From: Thiomicrospira pelophila DSM 1534
GTDB taxonomy: Bacteria > Pseudomonadota > Gammaproteobacteria > Thiomicrospirales > Thiomicrospiraceae
Reading direction: 5' to 3'
Assembly: GCF_000711195.1 (NCBI RefSeq)
Contig: NZ_JOMR01000001.1
Location: forward strand, 434,001 to 498,000
Length of the DNA stretch: 64,000 bases
In this document: positions 40,017 through 49,751 of the stretch, in pieces
How positions within the stretch are numbered: position 1 is the first letter of the stretch
Layout of the letters: the number at the start of each line of letters is the position of its first letter
Program-made: the position numbers and the translations under genes
The notes under the pieces: generated by a model
What the model saw: the letters and a program-made list of their open reading frames with translations, nothing else
Database searches by the model: none
What the model was told of the DNA's origin: nothing

Positions 40017-41069
40017 TTAGTTTTTAAGGTCGATTAATCTTGATTGCATCGCTTGAGTTAGTTCTATGCGTCCATCGCGATGGATAATGAAAACGGCTTC
40101 CACTCCAAGCTGGTTGGCGATGCGCCGCCAGTCTTGTTCGCCTGCAACCAAAAGGGCGGTCGCCGCGGTATCGGCCGTGATGGCATCGTCATGAATAACC
40201 GTAACCGAAGCAAAGCTGTCAGCCGGCCAAGCGGTATTGGGGTTGATAATATGGCTAAATCGTTGCCCTTGCCAATCAAAAAAACGTTGATAGGTCCCTG
40301 AGGTGAAAATGCTGTCGCTCGCCTGGGCCTGTAATTTCGCAATAGCCTGTTTTGGATTGTTGGGGTTTTGGATGCCGATAGACCAGGCCTGGTGGTTCTT
40401 AAAACCCAATGCTTTGATATCGCCGCCGATATTAATCAGCGCATTTTGAATGCCCGCATCGGTCAAGGTTTTGGCCGCGATGTCGAGTGCTAAGCCTTTT
40501 GCATTACCACCGAAGTCGAGCTGAACATTTGGGTTATGACTGAATAATTGATTATGTTTGAAGTAGATATCTTTGATCGAAGGGCGACTACTTAACCAGG
40601 CTTGGCGCTTAGTATCTGATGGGGGCGGACCATGCCATTCTTCAGAGTGAAACCCCCACATGTTGATGAGTTGGCCGATGGCTGGATCAAATAAATAGTC
40701 AGTTTGGGCGCTCAGTTTTTGCGTGGTTTGAATGAATGTTTTGACCGAGTCGGGCACGTCTATCGCTTGATTATTGGCGATTGCTTGGTTGATTTTGCTC
40801 ACAATGCCGCCTTTTTCCCAAGCATGCCATTCATGGTGAAAAGCTTGAAAGCGTTGTTCAATTGCCTGAATCGCCTGCTGTGCCCGTTGGGTATCAGCAC
40901 CCACAATCAATACTTGAACCTCTGTGCCAAATACGTAAAAGCTTTGTTGGGTTGTGTTCTGAGGCGCATTACAGCCACTTAACCAAAGGCTTAGAAGTAA
41001 ATGACAACTATAAAACACGCCGACTTTTAAGGTGACGTGACCTAAAGGTTTAGAGCAAAAGGGTATCAT
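40017..41069 (-). CDS. apbE: FAD:protein FMN transferase, lipoprotein
   Basis: ApbE attaches FMN covalently to Thr/Ser of target flavoproteins such as NqrB/NqrC and RnfG/RnfD, in the periplasm using FAD. 350 residues. Signal peptide with lipobox LSGC near residue 33. DFGGNAKGLALD near 172, INIGGDIKALG and HIINPNTAWPAD near 265, and the metal-binding DDAITADTAATAL follow. It overlaps gshB by 4 nt. Targets are not in the window. An exact palindrome at 40382-40393 encodes QAW. Confidence 0.93.
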   Translation of the reverse strand: MIPFCSKPLGHVTLKVGVFYSCHLLLSLWLSGCNAPQNTTQQSFYVFGTEVQVLIVGADTQRAQQAIQAIEQRFQAFHHEWHAWEKGGIVSKINQAIANNQAIDVPDSVKTFIQTTQKLSAQTDYLFDPAIGQLINMWGFHSEEWHGPPPSDTKRQAWLSSRPSIKDIYFKHNQLFSHNPNVQLDFGGNAKGLALDIAAKTLTDAGIQNALINIGGDIKALGFKNHQAWSIGIQNPNNPKQAIAKLQAQASDSIFTSGTYQRFFDWQGQRFSHIINPNTAWPADSFASVTVIHDDAITADTAATALLVAGEQDWRRIANQLGVEAVFIIHRDGRIELTQAMQSRLIDLKN

Positions 41070-42025
41070 TTAGGATGGTTGATTTTTGATTCTAAACAGT
41101 CAAACAAAGTGCCCGCAATATTGAGGCCGAACTGACTGTCAAGCTCCCGAATGCAGGTTGGGCTGGTAACGTTGATTTCTGTAACATAGTTGCCAATGAC
41201 ATCTAAGCCGACAAAAATTAAGCCTTTTTCGCGTAACTTGGGCGCGATCTGTTGGCATAACCAGCGATCACGTTCAGTCAATTCGAGGCCTTCTCCACGC
41301 CCGCCCGCCGCGATGTTGCCCCGTGTTTCGCCGGATTGCGGAATGCGTGCTAATGCATAGGGTATCGGTTCGCCGTCAATTAATAAAATGCGTTTGTCGC
41401 CCGCACTGATTTCGGGTAAATAACGCTGCGCCATAATGTGGTGTTGACCGTGATCGGTCATGATTTCAATAATCACACTGAGATTTGGGTCGCCTTGTTT
41501 GACGCGAAAAATTGACGCGCCACCCATGGCATCTAGGGGTTTAAAAATCGTATCTTGTTGTTCTTCCACAAATGCCTTGAGGAGGTCGGCTTGCGCACTT
41601 ACTAGCGTGGGGGGTGTGCATTCAGGAAACCAGTTGGCGAAGAGTTTTTCGTTGGCATCACGCAGACTCTGAGGTTTGTTGACCACCAACACACCTTGCG
41701 CCTCTGCCAGCTCAAGCATATGGGTTGAATAAAGATAGTCGTTATTAAATGGTGGATCTTGGCGAATTAAAATCATATCCAGCTCAGCCAATGGGGTGAC
41801 TTTTGACGCACCAAAACCGTGATATTGGCCATCATTGCGATCCCAAACCTTGAGCTCACTTGTTATGGCAAAGGGTTGGGCATTTTGCACATAGATATCT
41901 TGTGGTTGCATATAAAATAACTCGTAACCGCGTCGTTGAGCTTCGAGTAACATCGCAAACGAGCTGTCTTTATGGGGCTTGATGTGTTCAATCGGGTCCA
42001 TTACGATGCCGAGTTTAATCTGCAT
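41066..42025 (-). CDS. gshB: glutathione synthetase
   Basis: ATP-grasp ligase joining gamma-glutamylcysteine and glycine. 319 residues from ATG 42025, with AAAGGACAG upstream. The upstream in-frame GTG at 42043 was rejected. KLGIVMDPIEHIKPHKDSS opens the protein, KPLDAMGGASIFRV near 148 is the ATP-grasp loop, and ERDRWLCQQIAP and EINVTSPTCIREL near 285 complete the site. Products feed the ggt enzyme at 20514. Confidence 0.96.
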   Translation of the reverse strand: MQIKLGIVMDPIEHIKPHKDSSFAMLLEAQRRGYELFYMQPQDIYVQNAQPFAITSELKVWDRNDGQYHGFGASKVTPLAELDMILIRQDPPFNNDYLYSTHMLELAEAQGVLVVNKPQSLRDANEKLFANWFPECTPPTLVSAQADLLKAFVEEQQDTIFKPLDAMGGASIFRVKQGDPNLSVIIEIMTDHGQHHIMAQRYLPEISAGDKRILLIDGEPIPYALARIPQSGETRGNIAAGGRGEGLELTERDRWLCQQIAPKLREKGLIFVGLDVIGNYVTEINVTSPTCIRELDSQFGLNIAGTLFDCLESKINHPK

Positions 42026-42078
42026 TTGCTGTCCTTTAACCAAAATTTGAGTGAATGATGAATACTATGCGTGAAGGC

Positions 42079-43509
42079 TTATAAAACGTCAATAATATCG
42101 GATGGTAGCAAGCTAGATTCACCACGGTTTTGTGCTACTTTATCACCGGCTCGGGCGTGTAATTCAACCCCGCGTTGAGCCGCTTCAAATAGGTTAAAAC
42201 CCTGTGTGACTAATCCAGCGATGAGGCCAGTTAATACATCACCCATGCCGCCCACCGCCATTCCCGGATTACCGGCGCGACATAGTGCGAGATTCTGTCC
42301 GTCATAAATTAAGGTGCCCGCACCTTTTAAAACAATGACACCGCCATAACGTTTATGCAAGGCTTGAATGGCACTAATACGATCGTTTTGGATGACATGA
42401 GTGGGGCGCTCCAATAAGCGCGATGCCTCTCCCGGGTGAGGGGTTAGTATCCAGCGCTCGTAATGAAAAGGCTCAAGCGCTAGGCAGTTTAACGCATCCG
42501 CATCGAGTACTAAGGGGCGATTACTTTTGCAAACTTCTTCGTATAAACTCCATGCCCAGCTATCCGTTCCGAGGCCGGGGCCAATTGCAATCACATCCGC
42601 CTTAATCGCTAAGCGATGAAAATCGGTGTCTTGGTAACACATGAGTTCATGTTGTATTTGGCTAAGTGCTACCTGGTGTTCGGCTCGGCTGAGAAGTTTG
42701 CACAAACCAACCCCAGATCGCAAGCAGGCTTTCCCTGAAAGCGCCAGCGCACCCATCATATTATGATTACCGCCGATTAACAGAGCTGAGCCGTATGTGC
42801 CTTTATGACTATTGTGCCGACGCGCAATAAGGGGTATATCATCTTGCTGCCAGCTGGTAGCAAGTGGCGTGAACTCGTCAAACATTTCTTCTGGCAGTTG
42901 CAGGTCACTTAAGTGTACCTGGCCGGTAAAATCTGGGCCATCATTAAGATAGAGGCCGGTTTTATGAACGATAAAGGTGGCGGTGTGCTGGGCTTGTAAA
43001 GCGGCCCCTAAAACTTGCCCATTGTTGGCGTCTAAGCCAGTTGGAATGTCGAGCGCGAGAATCGGGCGCTGTGCCATATTAATGGCGTCAATGATTTGAT
43101 TCCATGGCGCTTCCAATGGTCGATTCAAACCTATGCCAAACAAGGCATCCACAACAAGGTCAGTCTGCATCAGTTTTTGGGCTGAAAAATCCTCAGCGAT
43201 TAACCCTAGCGCTTGGGCTTCTTGCCGAGCTTGGGTCGCTGCACCTTCTTGGGGTGGTTCACCTATCTGAGCAATTTCAACTCGGTAACCGTTAATGTGT
43301 GCAATTTTAGCCAGCGCGTAGCCATCACCACCATTATTGCCAGGGCCGCACAAAATATAAAGTTGCTGAGCTTGTGGCCACTGTTGCTGTAAGACCTCTA
43401 AAGCAAAAGCCGCGGCACGCTTCATTAGGGTCAAGCCAGCTATCCCTAACTGTTTGATCGCTTTGCTGTCAATGGTTTGTGCTTGTTTAACGGAGTAGAG
43501 TTTAAGCAT
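42079..43509 (-). CDS. nnr: bifunctional NAD(P)H-hydrate epimerase / ADP-dependent dehydratase
   Basis: Repairs damaged NAD(P)H hydrates. 476 residues in two domains: the N-terminal YjeF epimerase (about 1-215, CGPGNNGGDGYALA near 54, DIPTGLDANNG near 149) and the C-terminal ADP/ATP-dependent dehydratase (about 225-476, GPGLGTD, LDADALN, TPHPGEASRL, VLKGAGT and GNPGMAVGGMGDVLTG). The second-domain motifs are those of the ribokinase-like NAD(P)HX dehydratase. It sits after rpmG's terminator and before gshB. Confidence 0.95.
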   Translation of the reverse strand: MLKLYSVKQAQTIDSKAIKQLGIAGLTLMKRAAAFALEVLQQQWPQAQQLYILCGPGNNGGDGYALAKIAHINGYRVEIAQIGEPPQEGAATQARQEAQALGLIAEDFSAQKLMQTDLVVDALFGIGLNRPLEAPWNQIIDAINMAQRPILALDIPTGLDANNGQVLGAALQAQHTATFIVHKTGLYLNDGPDFTGQVHLSDLQLPEEMFDEFTPLATSWQQDDIPLIARRHNSHKGTYGSALLIGGNHNMMGALALSGKACLRSGVGLCKLLSRAEHQVALSQIQHELMCYQDTDFHRLAIKADVIAIGPGLGTDSWAWSLYEEVCKSNRPLVLDADALNCLALEPFHYERWILTPHPGEASRLLERPTHVIQNDRISAIQALHKRYGGVIVLKGAGTLIYDGQNLALCRAGNPGMAVGGMGDVLTGLIAGLVTQGFNLFEAAQRGVELHARAGDKVAQNRGESSLLPSDIIDVL

Positions 43510-43573
43510 TGAGTGGTCTGGGTAATTGAGTAATGGAATGATTAAACCACAAGAGGTCGGTGGATTTCCAGAT

Positions 43574-43602
43574 ATAAAAAAACCGACGCAAGGTCGGTTT
43601 TC
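43574..43602 (-). terminator. terminator after rpmB-rpmG
   Basis: In the minus direction the stem AACCGACC... / ...GGTCGGTT has a short loop and runs into seven T residues. It lies 28 nt after the rpmG stop. Confidence 0.9.
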
Positions 43603-43629
43603 TAGGCTAAATCAAAATTTCTTGTAAGA

Positions 43630-43785
43630 TTATTTGATTTTGGCTTCTTTGAACAAGACATGTTTACGAACCACTGGATCGTATTTCTTGATTTCAAATT
43701 TTCCAGCCATAGTACGTTTGTTTTTATCCGTAGTATAAAAATAACCTGTACCCGCTGATGAGACTAACTTAATTTTATCGCGCAT
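43630..43785 (-). CDS. rpmG: 50S ribosomal protein L33
   Basis: A short gene of 51 residues, translating as [19 protein letters not shown] then [20 protein letters not shown] and [11 protein letters not shown], which is a typical L33. It lacks CxxC zinc pairs, so this is the zinc-free form. The start has GGAGACGG upstream, and it lies 13 nt after rpmB. Confidence 0.97.
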   Translation of the reverse strand: MRDKIKLVSSAGTGYFYTTDKNKRTMAGKFEIKKYDPVVRKHVLFKEAKIK

Positions 43786-43798
43786 AACCGTCTCCTAA

Positions 43799-44035
43799 TT
43801 AAACCTTCTCACCACGTGCGCGCATATCTGCAAGCACTGACTCGATTCCGTTCTTGTCGATTGTACGCATAGCAGCTGGTGTAACGCGTAGTTTTACAAA
43901 GCGGTTTTCAGATTCAACCCAAAAACGATGTGCTTGCAAATTTGGCAAAAAACGGCGACGTGTTTTACGGTGAGAGTGGGAAACATTGTTACCGACCGCA
44001 GGGCGTTTTCCTGTGACTTGGCAAACTTTAGACAT
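43799..44035 (-). CDS. rpmB: 50S ribosomal protein L28
   Basis: 78 residues, the E. coli length. Sequence blocks [33 protein letters not shown] and [13 protein letters not shown] are diagnostic. It has no CxxC zinc pairs. rpmB-rpmG is a conserved pair, with radC usually upstream as here. The 182-nt gap to radC probably carries its promoter, though I see no clear -35/-10 pair. Confidence 0.97.
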   Translation of the reverse strand: MSKVCQVTGKRPAVGNNVSHSHRKTRRRFLPNLQAHRFWVESENRFVKLRVTPAAMRTIDKNGIESVLADMRARGEKV

Positions 44036-44217
44036 CTCTCAATCCCCTATATCCATTCATTAACGATGAAAACTTCAGAGCAAGCAGCAACCCGCTTGCT
44101 CAAGAATTCTAAATTACGGTAAAGAAACTTTACCTAAAAACAAGAAGACGGAATTATCCACAAATCCTGACTTGAATGCAAGACTTAATTCGGTTAATTC
44201 CAAAATTCTGCATGGAG

Positions 44218-44895
44218 TTAGATTTGACCACTCTCTGCCATTGAGTGCCAGCGTCCATGATCACCTAGGATAACATGATCTAGCAAGCGAACATCCACGA
44301 GTGTTAAGGCTTGTTTGATTAATTGGGTGATTTGATGGTCACTTTCGCTGGGGTTGGGTAATCCTGACGGGTGGTTGTGAGTGACAATCGCCGCCGCCGC
44401 ATTGTGTTTGAGTGCGAGTTTAACCAGTTCGCGCGGGTGCACGCTGGCTTGATTTACCGTGCCATAAAATAAAATTTCAAAGTGAATCATTTGATGTTGT
44501 TGGTCGAGCAATAAACAAGCAAATTGTTCACGCGGTTGATGACCAATTTGATTCATAAAAAATTGGGCGCTCAATTCTGGCGATTGGAAAGCTTCGCCTT
44601 TTTTTAGACCGCTTTCAAAATGTCGCCGTGCCATTTCCAATACCGCATTTAGTTGTGCATATTTTGCCAAGCCCAAACCTTTTGCTTGGCAAAATTCGGT
44701 TTGGTCGGCATGTAGTAAACTGTGTAGATCGCCAAAATGGTCAAGCAGATCTTGAGCGAGTTCGACGGCATTTTTTCCCTTGACACCCACCCGTAAAAAA
44801 ATGGCCAGCAACTGAGCATCTGTCAGGCTGGCGGCGCCAAATTCGATAAGTTTTTCACGTGGTTGGTCATGGGTATGCCAGTGTTTGATCGACAT
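44218..44895 (-). CDS. radC: RadC/JAB domain DNA repair protein
   Basis: 225 residues from ATG 44895, where AAGGAG lies 6 nt upstream. A longer in-frame form from 44934 has no such site. An N-terminal helix-hairpin-helix region ([19 protein letters not shown]) precedes the JAB1/MPN-like domain with [16 protein letters not shown] near 165, which supplies the metal ligands His, His and Asp. RadC's biochemical role is unsettled despite the name. It is in the usual position before rpmB-rpmG. Confidence 0.92.
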   Translation of the reverse strand: MSIKHWHTHDQPREKLIEFGAASLTDAQLLAIFLRVGVKGKNAVELAQDLLDHFGDLHSLLHADQTEFCQAKGLGLAKYAQLNAVLEMARRHFESGLKKGEAFQSPELSAQFFMNQIGHQPREQFACLLLDQQHQMIHFEILFYGTVNQASVHPRELVKLALKHNAAAAIVTHNHPSGLPNPSESDHQITQLIKQALTLVDVRLLDHVILGDHGRWHSMAESGQI

Positions 44896-44961
44896 TTGGC
44901 TCCTTGTAGGCATGGCAATGTTACACGTCAACAAAAGGAAAATAACTACTAAGCCTGGTGC

Positions 44962-45378
44962 CTAAGCGGCTTGTTGTTTGACCTTTTTCTGGCAAATAGT
45001 CATGAGGTTTTTGATTACTTTGGCAAATACAGGGTAACGATATTCGGTGATTTGATAAAGACTTTGTGCGCTTTCATTGGGTAGTTTGAGGGCAAACCGA
45101 GAAATTTCGAGGAGTTTGTTCATTTGGGGTGCAGTAAAACGATCACTCAGCTCAAAATAAGACACTTTAGTGAGCATGACTTTATCAATAATGTCGAGCC
45201 ATTCAGTATCGTTGACAAAGGGGTATTCTTTTTGGAAAAAATCATCAATGCCGTGTTGGCGCATTAGAATCAGCTGTTTTAACGTACTAAACTTGAGCAG
45301 ATCTTCAGCTGGTGGCTTTAAGTTTAGGGCGAGTTCTCCGATAAAACCGGTTTCAACTTGATGGCTTGTGCCGGGCAT
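44962..45378 (-). CDS. hypothetical protein paired with a PilZ protein
   Basis: 138 residues, mostly helical, soluble, one Cys, no recognisable motif. Possibly an effector or partner of the PilZ protein, whose gene ends 16 nt upstream on the same strand. I do not recognise the family and claim no function. Confidence 0.65.
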   Translation of the reverse strand: MPGTSHQVETGFIGELALNLKPPAEDLLKFSTLKQLILMRQHGIDDFFQKEYPFVNDTEWLDIIDKVMLTKVSYFELSDRFTAPQMNKLLEISRFALKLPNESAQSLYQITEYRYPVFAKVIKNLMTICQKKVKQQAA

Positions 45379-45394
45379 AATAAATTCTCGTTAT

Positions 45395-46330
45395 TTAAAG
45401 CTTAAATTTTAAGCACTCTTGGATTTCGTAGCGCTGGATTTCGGTATGTAAAAAGGCTTGGTCTTTACTGTCTGGAAACTCAAAATTCACCGCCATGCGT
45501 TCAAGGCGCCCAAGTGGTTCACCTTGAATATTGACAATCACGCCATCAAACTTTAGCACTTTTTCGGCTTCAGGAAAATACAAATGCACATGTACGCGTT
45601 GGTGAATGTCAAAACTTTTTTCAGTTAAGACGGCCAAGCCGCCCGCACTGACATTGGCCATTTCTTCAGGCCAATCTGTAGGGTTTTGGCGTAAGCAATG
45701 ATCATCATGAATGCGCCTAAATAGTTCGGTATGGGTGGTGATGAATTCGGCACAGTGCAAAATGGATTGCACGAGCGGAATGCTGTCGTATTTGGCGTCA
45801 CCAAAAATCTGACTTAATTCGTCAATTCGAAAGCCGTGAGGCAGGTAATCTGGCGCATAAAAGTGATCAGCTGTAGAGCTTGAGATACTCTCAACGAGCT
45901 GATTTAAAAAGAATAAGTATTTGTCTTCAATGGTCTTAAGGTGTTGGTAGGTTTTTGGGGAGGATTGTTCAAGAGGTTTAATTTTGCTAAAGCCGCGTTG
46001 ATGACTGGTTAAGTCTTGCCACATGGCTTTGTTGAGTTTTGGATTATGGCCTCTTGCAATCATTTCACAACATTCGCCAAAAAACTCTAGGCGTCGAATG
46101 ATATCTATAAAAATATCAGTTAAAACTTCTTTTTGATCTTGAATATGGTTTAGGGATTCTAGCGTTTTTTGTTTTTGATCCGCGAGTTGCTTATGAATGT
46201 AAGGAGTATGATATTTGGCTCCGGTTGAGTAAATATCACGGTCAAAAAGCTGAGCGTATGCCGTAATGAAATAGCGCACAGGCATATCAATACGAAAAAA
46301 ACGTCGTGCATTTCTAGATGATCGAGACAT
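45395..46330 (-). CDS. PilZ-domain protein, putative cyclic di-GMP effector
   Basis: 311 residues. A basic start RSSRNARRFFRIDMPVRY is followed by a long helical region (60-190), then a C-terminal PilZ-like beta barrel (about 195-300) with NVSAGGLAV, which fits the (D/N)xSxxG half of the cyclic di-GMP site. The other half, RxxxR, may be supplied by RRFFR at the N-terminus rather than by the barrel's own start, an unusual layout. The two diguanylate cyclases at 22 and 26 kb could feed it. Target unknown. Confidence 0.78.
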   Translation of the reverse strand: MSRSSRNARRFFRIDMPVRYFITAYAQLFDRDIYSTGAKYHTPYIHKQLADQKQKTLESLNHIQDQKEVLTDIFIDIIRRLEFFGECCEMIARGHNPKLNKAMWQDLTSHQRGFSKIKPLEQSSPKTYQHLKTIEDKYLFFLNQLVESISSSTADHFYAPDYLPHGFRIDELSQIFGDAKYDSIPLVQSILHCAEFITTHTELFRRIHDDHCLRQNPTDWPEEMANVSAGGLAVLTEKSFDIHQRVHVHLYFPEAEKVLKFDGVIVNIQGEPLGRLERMAVNFEFPDSKDQAFLHTEIQRYEIQECLKFKL

Positions 46331-46412
46331 AATGATGGTGTGCCAGCATATTTTTTATTTTATTGCCATTCAGTATAGGCAATATTTCCAAAAAATAACA
46401 GCTCGTTTTGTC

Positions 46413-47027
46413 TTAATTACGCTTTTTTACTTTATAAAGTGCGACTTCTCCAAGTAGATTTGGCCATAATCGCATGCCCACATTCGTTTGGTGTTGGCTG
46501 TTAACCACTGTCCGTGCCATCACCTCAATTCCCTTTTCTTCACATAGTCTTTCAAAATCATTAAAAGTACAGAGGTGAATATTGGGGGTGTCGTACCAAT
46601 GGTAGGGCAGTGTATCTGTTTCTGGCATTCGGCCTTTCAATAAAAGTTGGGCGCGCATTTTCCAGTGACCAAAATTGGGGAAGGTAATAATGCCTTCTTT
46701 ACCAACGGTAAGCATGTGGTCAAGCAATAAATCTGGACGACTGACGACTTGCAGTGCCTGGGTCATGATGACGTAGTCAAAGCTGTGCGGATCAAAATAT
46801 TCGCTTAAGTCACCGCTGTTCAAATTGCTTTGAATGACGTTGATCCCATTCATAACGGCTTTAATATTTTTTTGCGGATCAATTTCCATACCGTAACCGC
46901 GTACTTGGCGATAGGATTGTAGGTAAGTTAATAATGTTCCATCGCCACACCCAAGATCCAGTACGTGAGAGCCGGGGGTGATCCAGTCCGAAATTAATTT
47001 AAATTCTGGTGTGATAATCTGACTCAT
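46413..47027 (-). CDS. metW: methionine biosynthesis protein MetW
   Basis: 204 residues, SAM-methyltransferase fold. [15 protein letters not shown] near 20 is the SAM loop, [11 protein letters not shown] near 84 the acidic motif, and [12 protein letters not shown] the family block. MetW is required with MetX for homoserine acylation in many proteobacteria. It overlaps metX by 4 nt, as usual. Confidence 0.95.
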   Translation of the reverse strand: MSQIITPEFKLISDWITPGSHVLDLGCGDGTLLTYLQSYRQVRGYGMEIDPQKNIKAVMNGINVIQSNLNSGDLSEYFDPHSFDYVIMTQALQVVSRPDLLLDHMLTVGKEGIITFPNFGHWKMRAQLLLKGRMPETDTLPYHWYDTPNIHLCTFNDFERLCEEKGIEVMARTVVNSQHQTNVGMRLWPNLLGEVALYKVKKRN

Positions 47028-48163
47028 GCAGGACGATTCTCCTGTTGTATGCGACGCATGTAGGCGTGAAAAACACCCTCGTAATGAGTGTTGGGCAACA
47101 AAAATGCATCGTGTCCGTGTTCAGACACCACTTCGGCATAACTAACGCTTAGATCGTTATCCAGCAATGCCCGTACAATTTCTCGTGAACGTGCGGGTGA
47201 AAAGCGCCAGTCTGAGGTAAAAGAAATTACCAAAAATTGAGCTTTTGTGTTGGCAAAAGCTTGGCTAAGATCATTGTCAAATTCAGATGCTGGGTCAAAA
47301 TAGTCCAAGGCTTTGGTCATGAGTAAGTAGGTGTTGGCATCAAAGTTTTGCTTGGTCGCAAATTTTTCACCTTGATAACGTAAGTAACTTTCAACCTGGA
47401 ATTCAACTTCAAAGCTATATTTGAGTTTGTCGGCACGCAGTTCGCGCCCAAACTTCGCCCCCATCATGTCATCAGATAAATAAGTTAAATGCCCTAGCAT
47501 GCGTGCTAGTGCCAAGCCACCTTTTGGGATGGTGCCGGCCTCAATAAATCGCCCTTCATGAAACTCAGGGTCGGTCATAATAGCGCGTCGAGCCACCTCG
47601 TTGAATGCAATATTTTGCGCACTTAATTTAGGTGCGGCCGCAATCACTACCGCATGACGAAGTTTATCTGGGTAATCAATCGCCCACTGCATCACCTGCA
47701 TGCCACCCATCGATCCCCCAACGATCGCAGCCCATTGCTCAATACCTAAGTGTTGGCGTAATTGGTTTTGGCTGTGTACCCAGTCACGACAAGTGACTAT
47801 CGGAAAATCACTGCCAAACACCTTGCCAGTTTCAGGGTTAAGCGAAGTTGGGCCAGTTGAACCACGACAACTGCCCAAATTGTTGGAGCACACCACAAAA
47901 AATTCGTTGGTATCAATCGGTTTGCCCGGGCCGATATAATCATTCCACCAACCGGGCTTATCATCACCTTCATAAAAGCCAGCCACATGATGATCGCCAC
48001 TGAGTGCATGGCAAATCAAAATAGCATTATTGGCCTCAGCATTTAGCGAGCCGTAAGTTTCATAGACTAGATCATATTGAGGCAGTACTGCGCCGCTGAC
48101 CAAGGCCAGTGGTTCATCAACATGTAAGGTCTGAGGGGTGACAGTTCCGATTGAGTTTTTCAT
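47024..48163 (-). CDS. metX: homoserine O-acyltransferase
   Basis: First step of methionine synthesis. About 379 residues from ATG 48163. Upstream in-frame starts would run into yggT. Alpha/beta hydrolase with nucleophile Ser in [12 protein letters not shown] near 145, an oxyanion block near 100 ([13 protein letters not shown]), an Asp near 307 and His in EHGHDAFLL near 340. When MetW accompanies MetX, the acyl donor is often succinyl-CoA, so the donor is left open here. Coupled to metW by overlap; yggT and proC precede it. Confidence 0.93.
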   Translation of the reverse strand: MKNSIGTVTPQTLHVDEPLALVSGAVLPQYDLVYETYGSLNAEANNAILICHALSGDHHVAGFYEGDDKPGWWNDYIGPGKPIDTNEFFVVCSNNLGSCRGSTGPTSLNPETGKVFGSDFPIVTCRDWVHSQNQLRQHLGIEQWAAIVGGSMGGMQVMQWAIDYPDKLRHAVVIAAAPKLSAQNIAFNEVARRAIMTDPEFHEGRFIEAGTIPKGGLALARMLGHLTYLSDDMMGAKFGRELRADKLKYSFEVEFQVESYLRYQGEKFATKQNFDANTYLLMTKALDYFDPASEFDNDLSQAFANTKAQFLVISFTSDWRFSPARSREIVRALLDNDLSVSYAEVVSEHGHDAFLLPNTHYEGVFHAYMRRIQQENRPA

Positions 48164-48173
48164 GGGCGCTATT

Positions 48174-48743
48174 TTACACCATTGATTGTGCAAGCTGCGC
48201 GATTGAGCCGACAATTAATATCTGGGAAAGCTTGATCACCAAGATCGCGACAATCGGTGATAAGTCAAAGCCACCCATCGGCGGAATCAAACGTTGAAAT
48301 GGCGCCAAGATAGGCGCTGTCAATTGGCGAAATATATCCAAATTGGGGTTGCGGCCTTGATCAATCCAGCTCAAGATGATTTGGATAATAATCAACCAAA
48401 ACAGCATGTCGAGCAATACGTTGAATACCTCTGTTAAGGCACTTAATAAAATAAAGGCCAGTCCAAAATCTCGGGCGCTGAGCCAGCTGACGAGCAAGAT
48501 GAAAATGACCTGTACTGAAAAGGCCGCGCCCAACGCGGCATAGTCCCAGCGACCTCGAGACGGTAAAAGTATTGCAAAGGGTTTACAAACCGGATTGGTT
48601 ACTTTGGCAATAAACATCACAATTGGATTACGCCAATCGGTATAAGTCGCGCGGATTAAAAAGCGTAAAACCAAAACAAATATCACCAGGCCTGCAATAA
48701 ATTGCAATAAAAATAAACCGGCTTGATCGACAGGTGAACCCAT
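48174..48743 (-). CDS. yggT: YggT family integral membrane protein
   Basis: 189 residues with two YggT repeats, each with two hydrophobic helices (about 8-28, 70-95, 99-125, 160-185). The family markers [20 protein letters not shown] in repeat 1 and [20 protein letters not shown] in repeat 2 are visible, broken by family-typical changes. Function unknown, perhaps osmotic tolerance. Its ATG overlaps the proC stop by 1 nt. Codons at 48685 carry a two-mismatch palindrome remnant. Confidence 0.92.
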   Translation of the reverse strand: MGSPVDQAGLFLLQFIAGLVIFVLVLRFLIRATYTDWRNPIVMFIAKVTNPVCKPFAILLPSRGRWDYAALGAAFSVQVIFILLVSWLSARDFGLAFILLSALTEVFNVLLDMLFWLIIIQIILSWIDQGRNPNLDIFRQLTAPILAPFQRLIPPMGGFDLSPIVAILVIKLSQILIVGSIAQLAQSMV

Positions 48744-49567
48744 TATTCTTCTCCTAATTCATCGGCAAGTTGTTGAGCACGCGCTTTTGCAGCTTGCATG
48801 GCGCGTTCGATTATTTGTTCAAGTTGGTCGGCTTGGAAGCTTTGAATCGCCTTTTCGGTGGTCCCGTTGGGGGAGGTGACTTTATGGCGTAAAGCGGTGC
48901 AATCATCGGAGCTTTCTAATGCCATTTTGGCGGCGCCAAATGCAGTTTGAAGCGTCAAGAGGTGGGCGGTTTTTTTATCTAGCCCGAGTTTTTGGCCTGC
49001 GGCCTCCATCGCCTCCATAAATAAAAAGTAATAAGCTGGGCCGCTGCCAGATAACGCGGTAACGGCGTCCAATTTTTCTTCTTCTTTAACCCATAGCGTT
49101 AATCCAGCCGCACGCAGGATTTCTTCAGCCTGGTTATGCTGTAGCTCGCTAACCTTATCGTTCGCAAACAACCCAGTTGCACCCGTTTGAATTAAGGCTG
49201 GCGTATTAGGCATGGCGCGAACCACCGCTAAATTGCCGCCGAGCCAATGATCAATATCACGACTGCGAACACCCGCTGCGACCGATATAATGAGTGGCTT
49301 TTTTTTCTGAATGTCAGTTAGCAGTTGTTGACACAAAACTTTGAGCTGCTGCGGTTTGACAGCCAGCACAAGAATCTCAGCTTTTTTGATGACTTGATGG
49401 TTGTCTTGAAAGCATTCAATAGAAAAATCCTGGCTAAGTGCCTGGCAAACATCTGCACTAGGGTCTGCGGCTAGAATTTTAGACTTGTCATAGCCGCTGG
49501 CAATTAAACCGCCAATCAAACTTCGACTCATATTGCCCGCACCGATAAAAGCAATTTTGGCGTTCAT
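48743..49567 (-). CDS. proC: pyrroline-5-carboxylate reductase
   Basis: Last step of proline synthesis, NAD(P)H-dependent. 274 residues from ATG 49567 (AAGGAT upstream). FIGAGNMSRSLIGGL binds the cofactor at 6-20. AVKPQQ near 73, RAMPNTPALI near 118 and the C-terminal ALSGSGPAYYFLFMEAM near 159 and HKVTSPNGTT near 220 are diagnostic. Upstream in-frame starts were rejected because the dinucleotide fold should begin near the N-terminus. Confidence 0.95.
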   Translation of the reverse strand: MNAKIAFIGAGNMSRSLIGGLIASGYDKSKILAADPSADVCQALSQDFSIECFQDNHQVIKKAEILVLAVKPQQLKVLCQQLLTDIQKKKPLIISVAAGVRSRDIDHWLGGNLAVVRAMPNTPALIQTGATGLFANDKVSELQHNQAEEILRAAGLTLWVKEEEKLDAVTALSGSGPAYYFLFMEAMEAAGQKLGLDKKTAHLLTLQTAFGAAKMALESSDDCTALRHKVTSPNGTTEKAIQSFQADQLEQIIERAMQAAKARAQQLADELGEE

Positions 49568-49751
49568 AATTATCATCCTTAAATCGTTCGAGATGCTCAT
49601 ATTATGCCAAATCCCAGCCTTGCTTTAGAAATATCTAAAGCAAAACTGAAGCTGGCCGCTAAATAAAGTACAAAAGAATAATAAATATTATAGAAAAAAC
49701 TGGGGTTTTTAACTTGCTTAAAGACGTCACTTTGACCGGAAGGGTTTTTTT

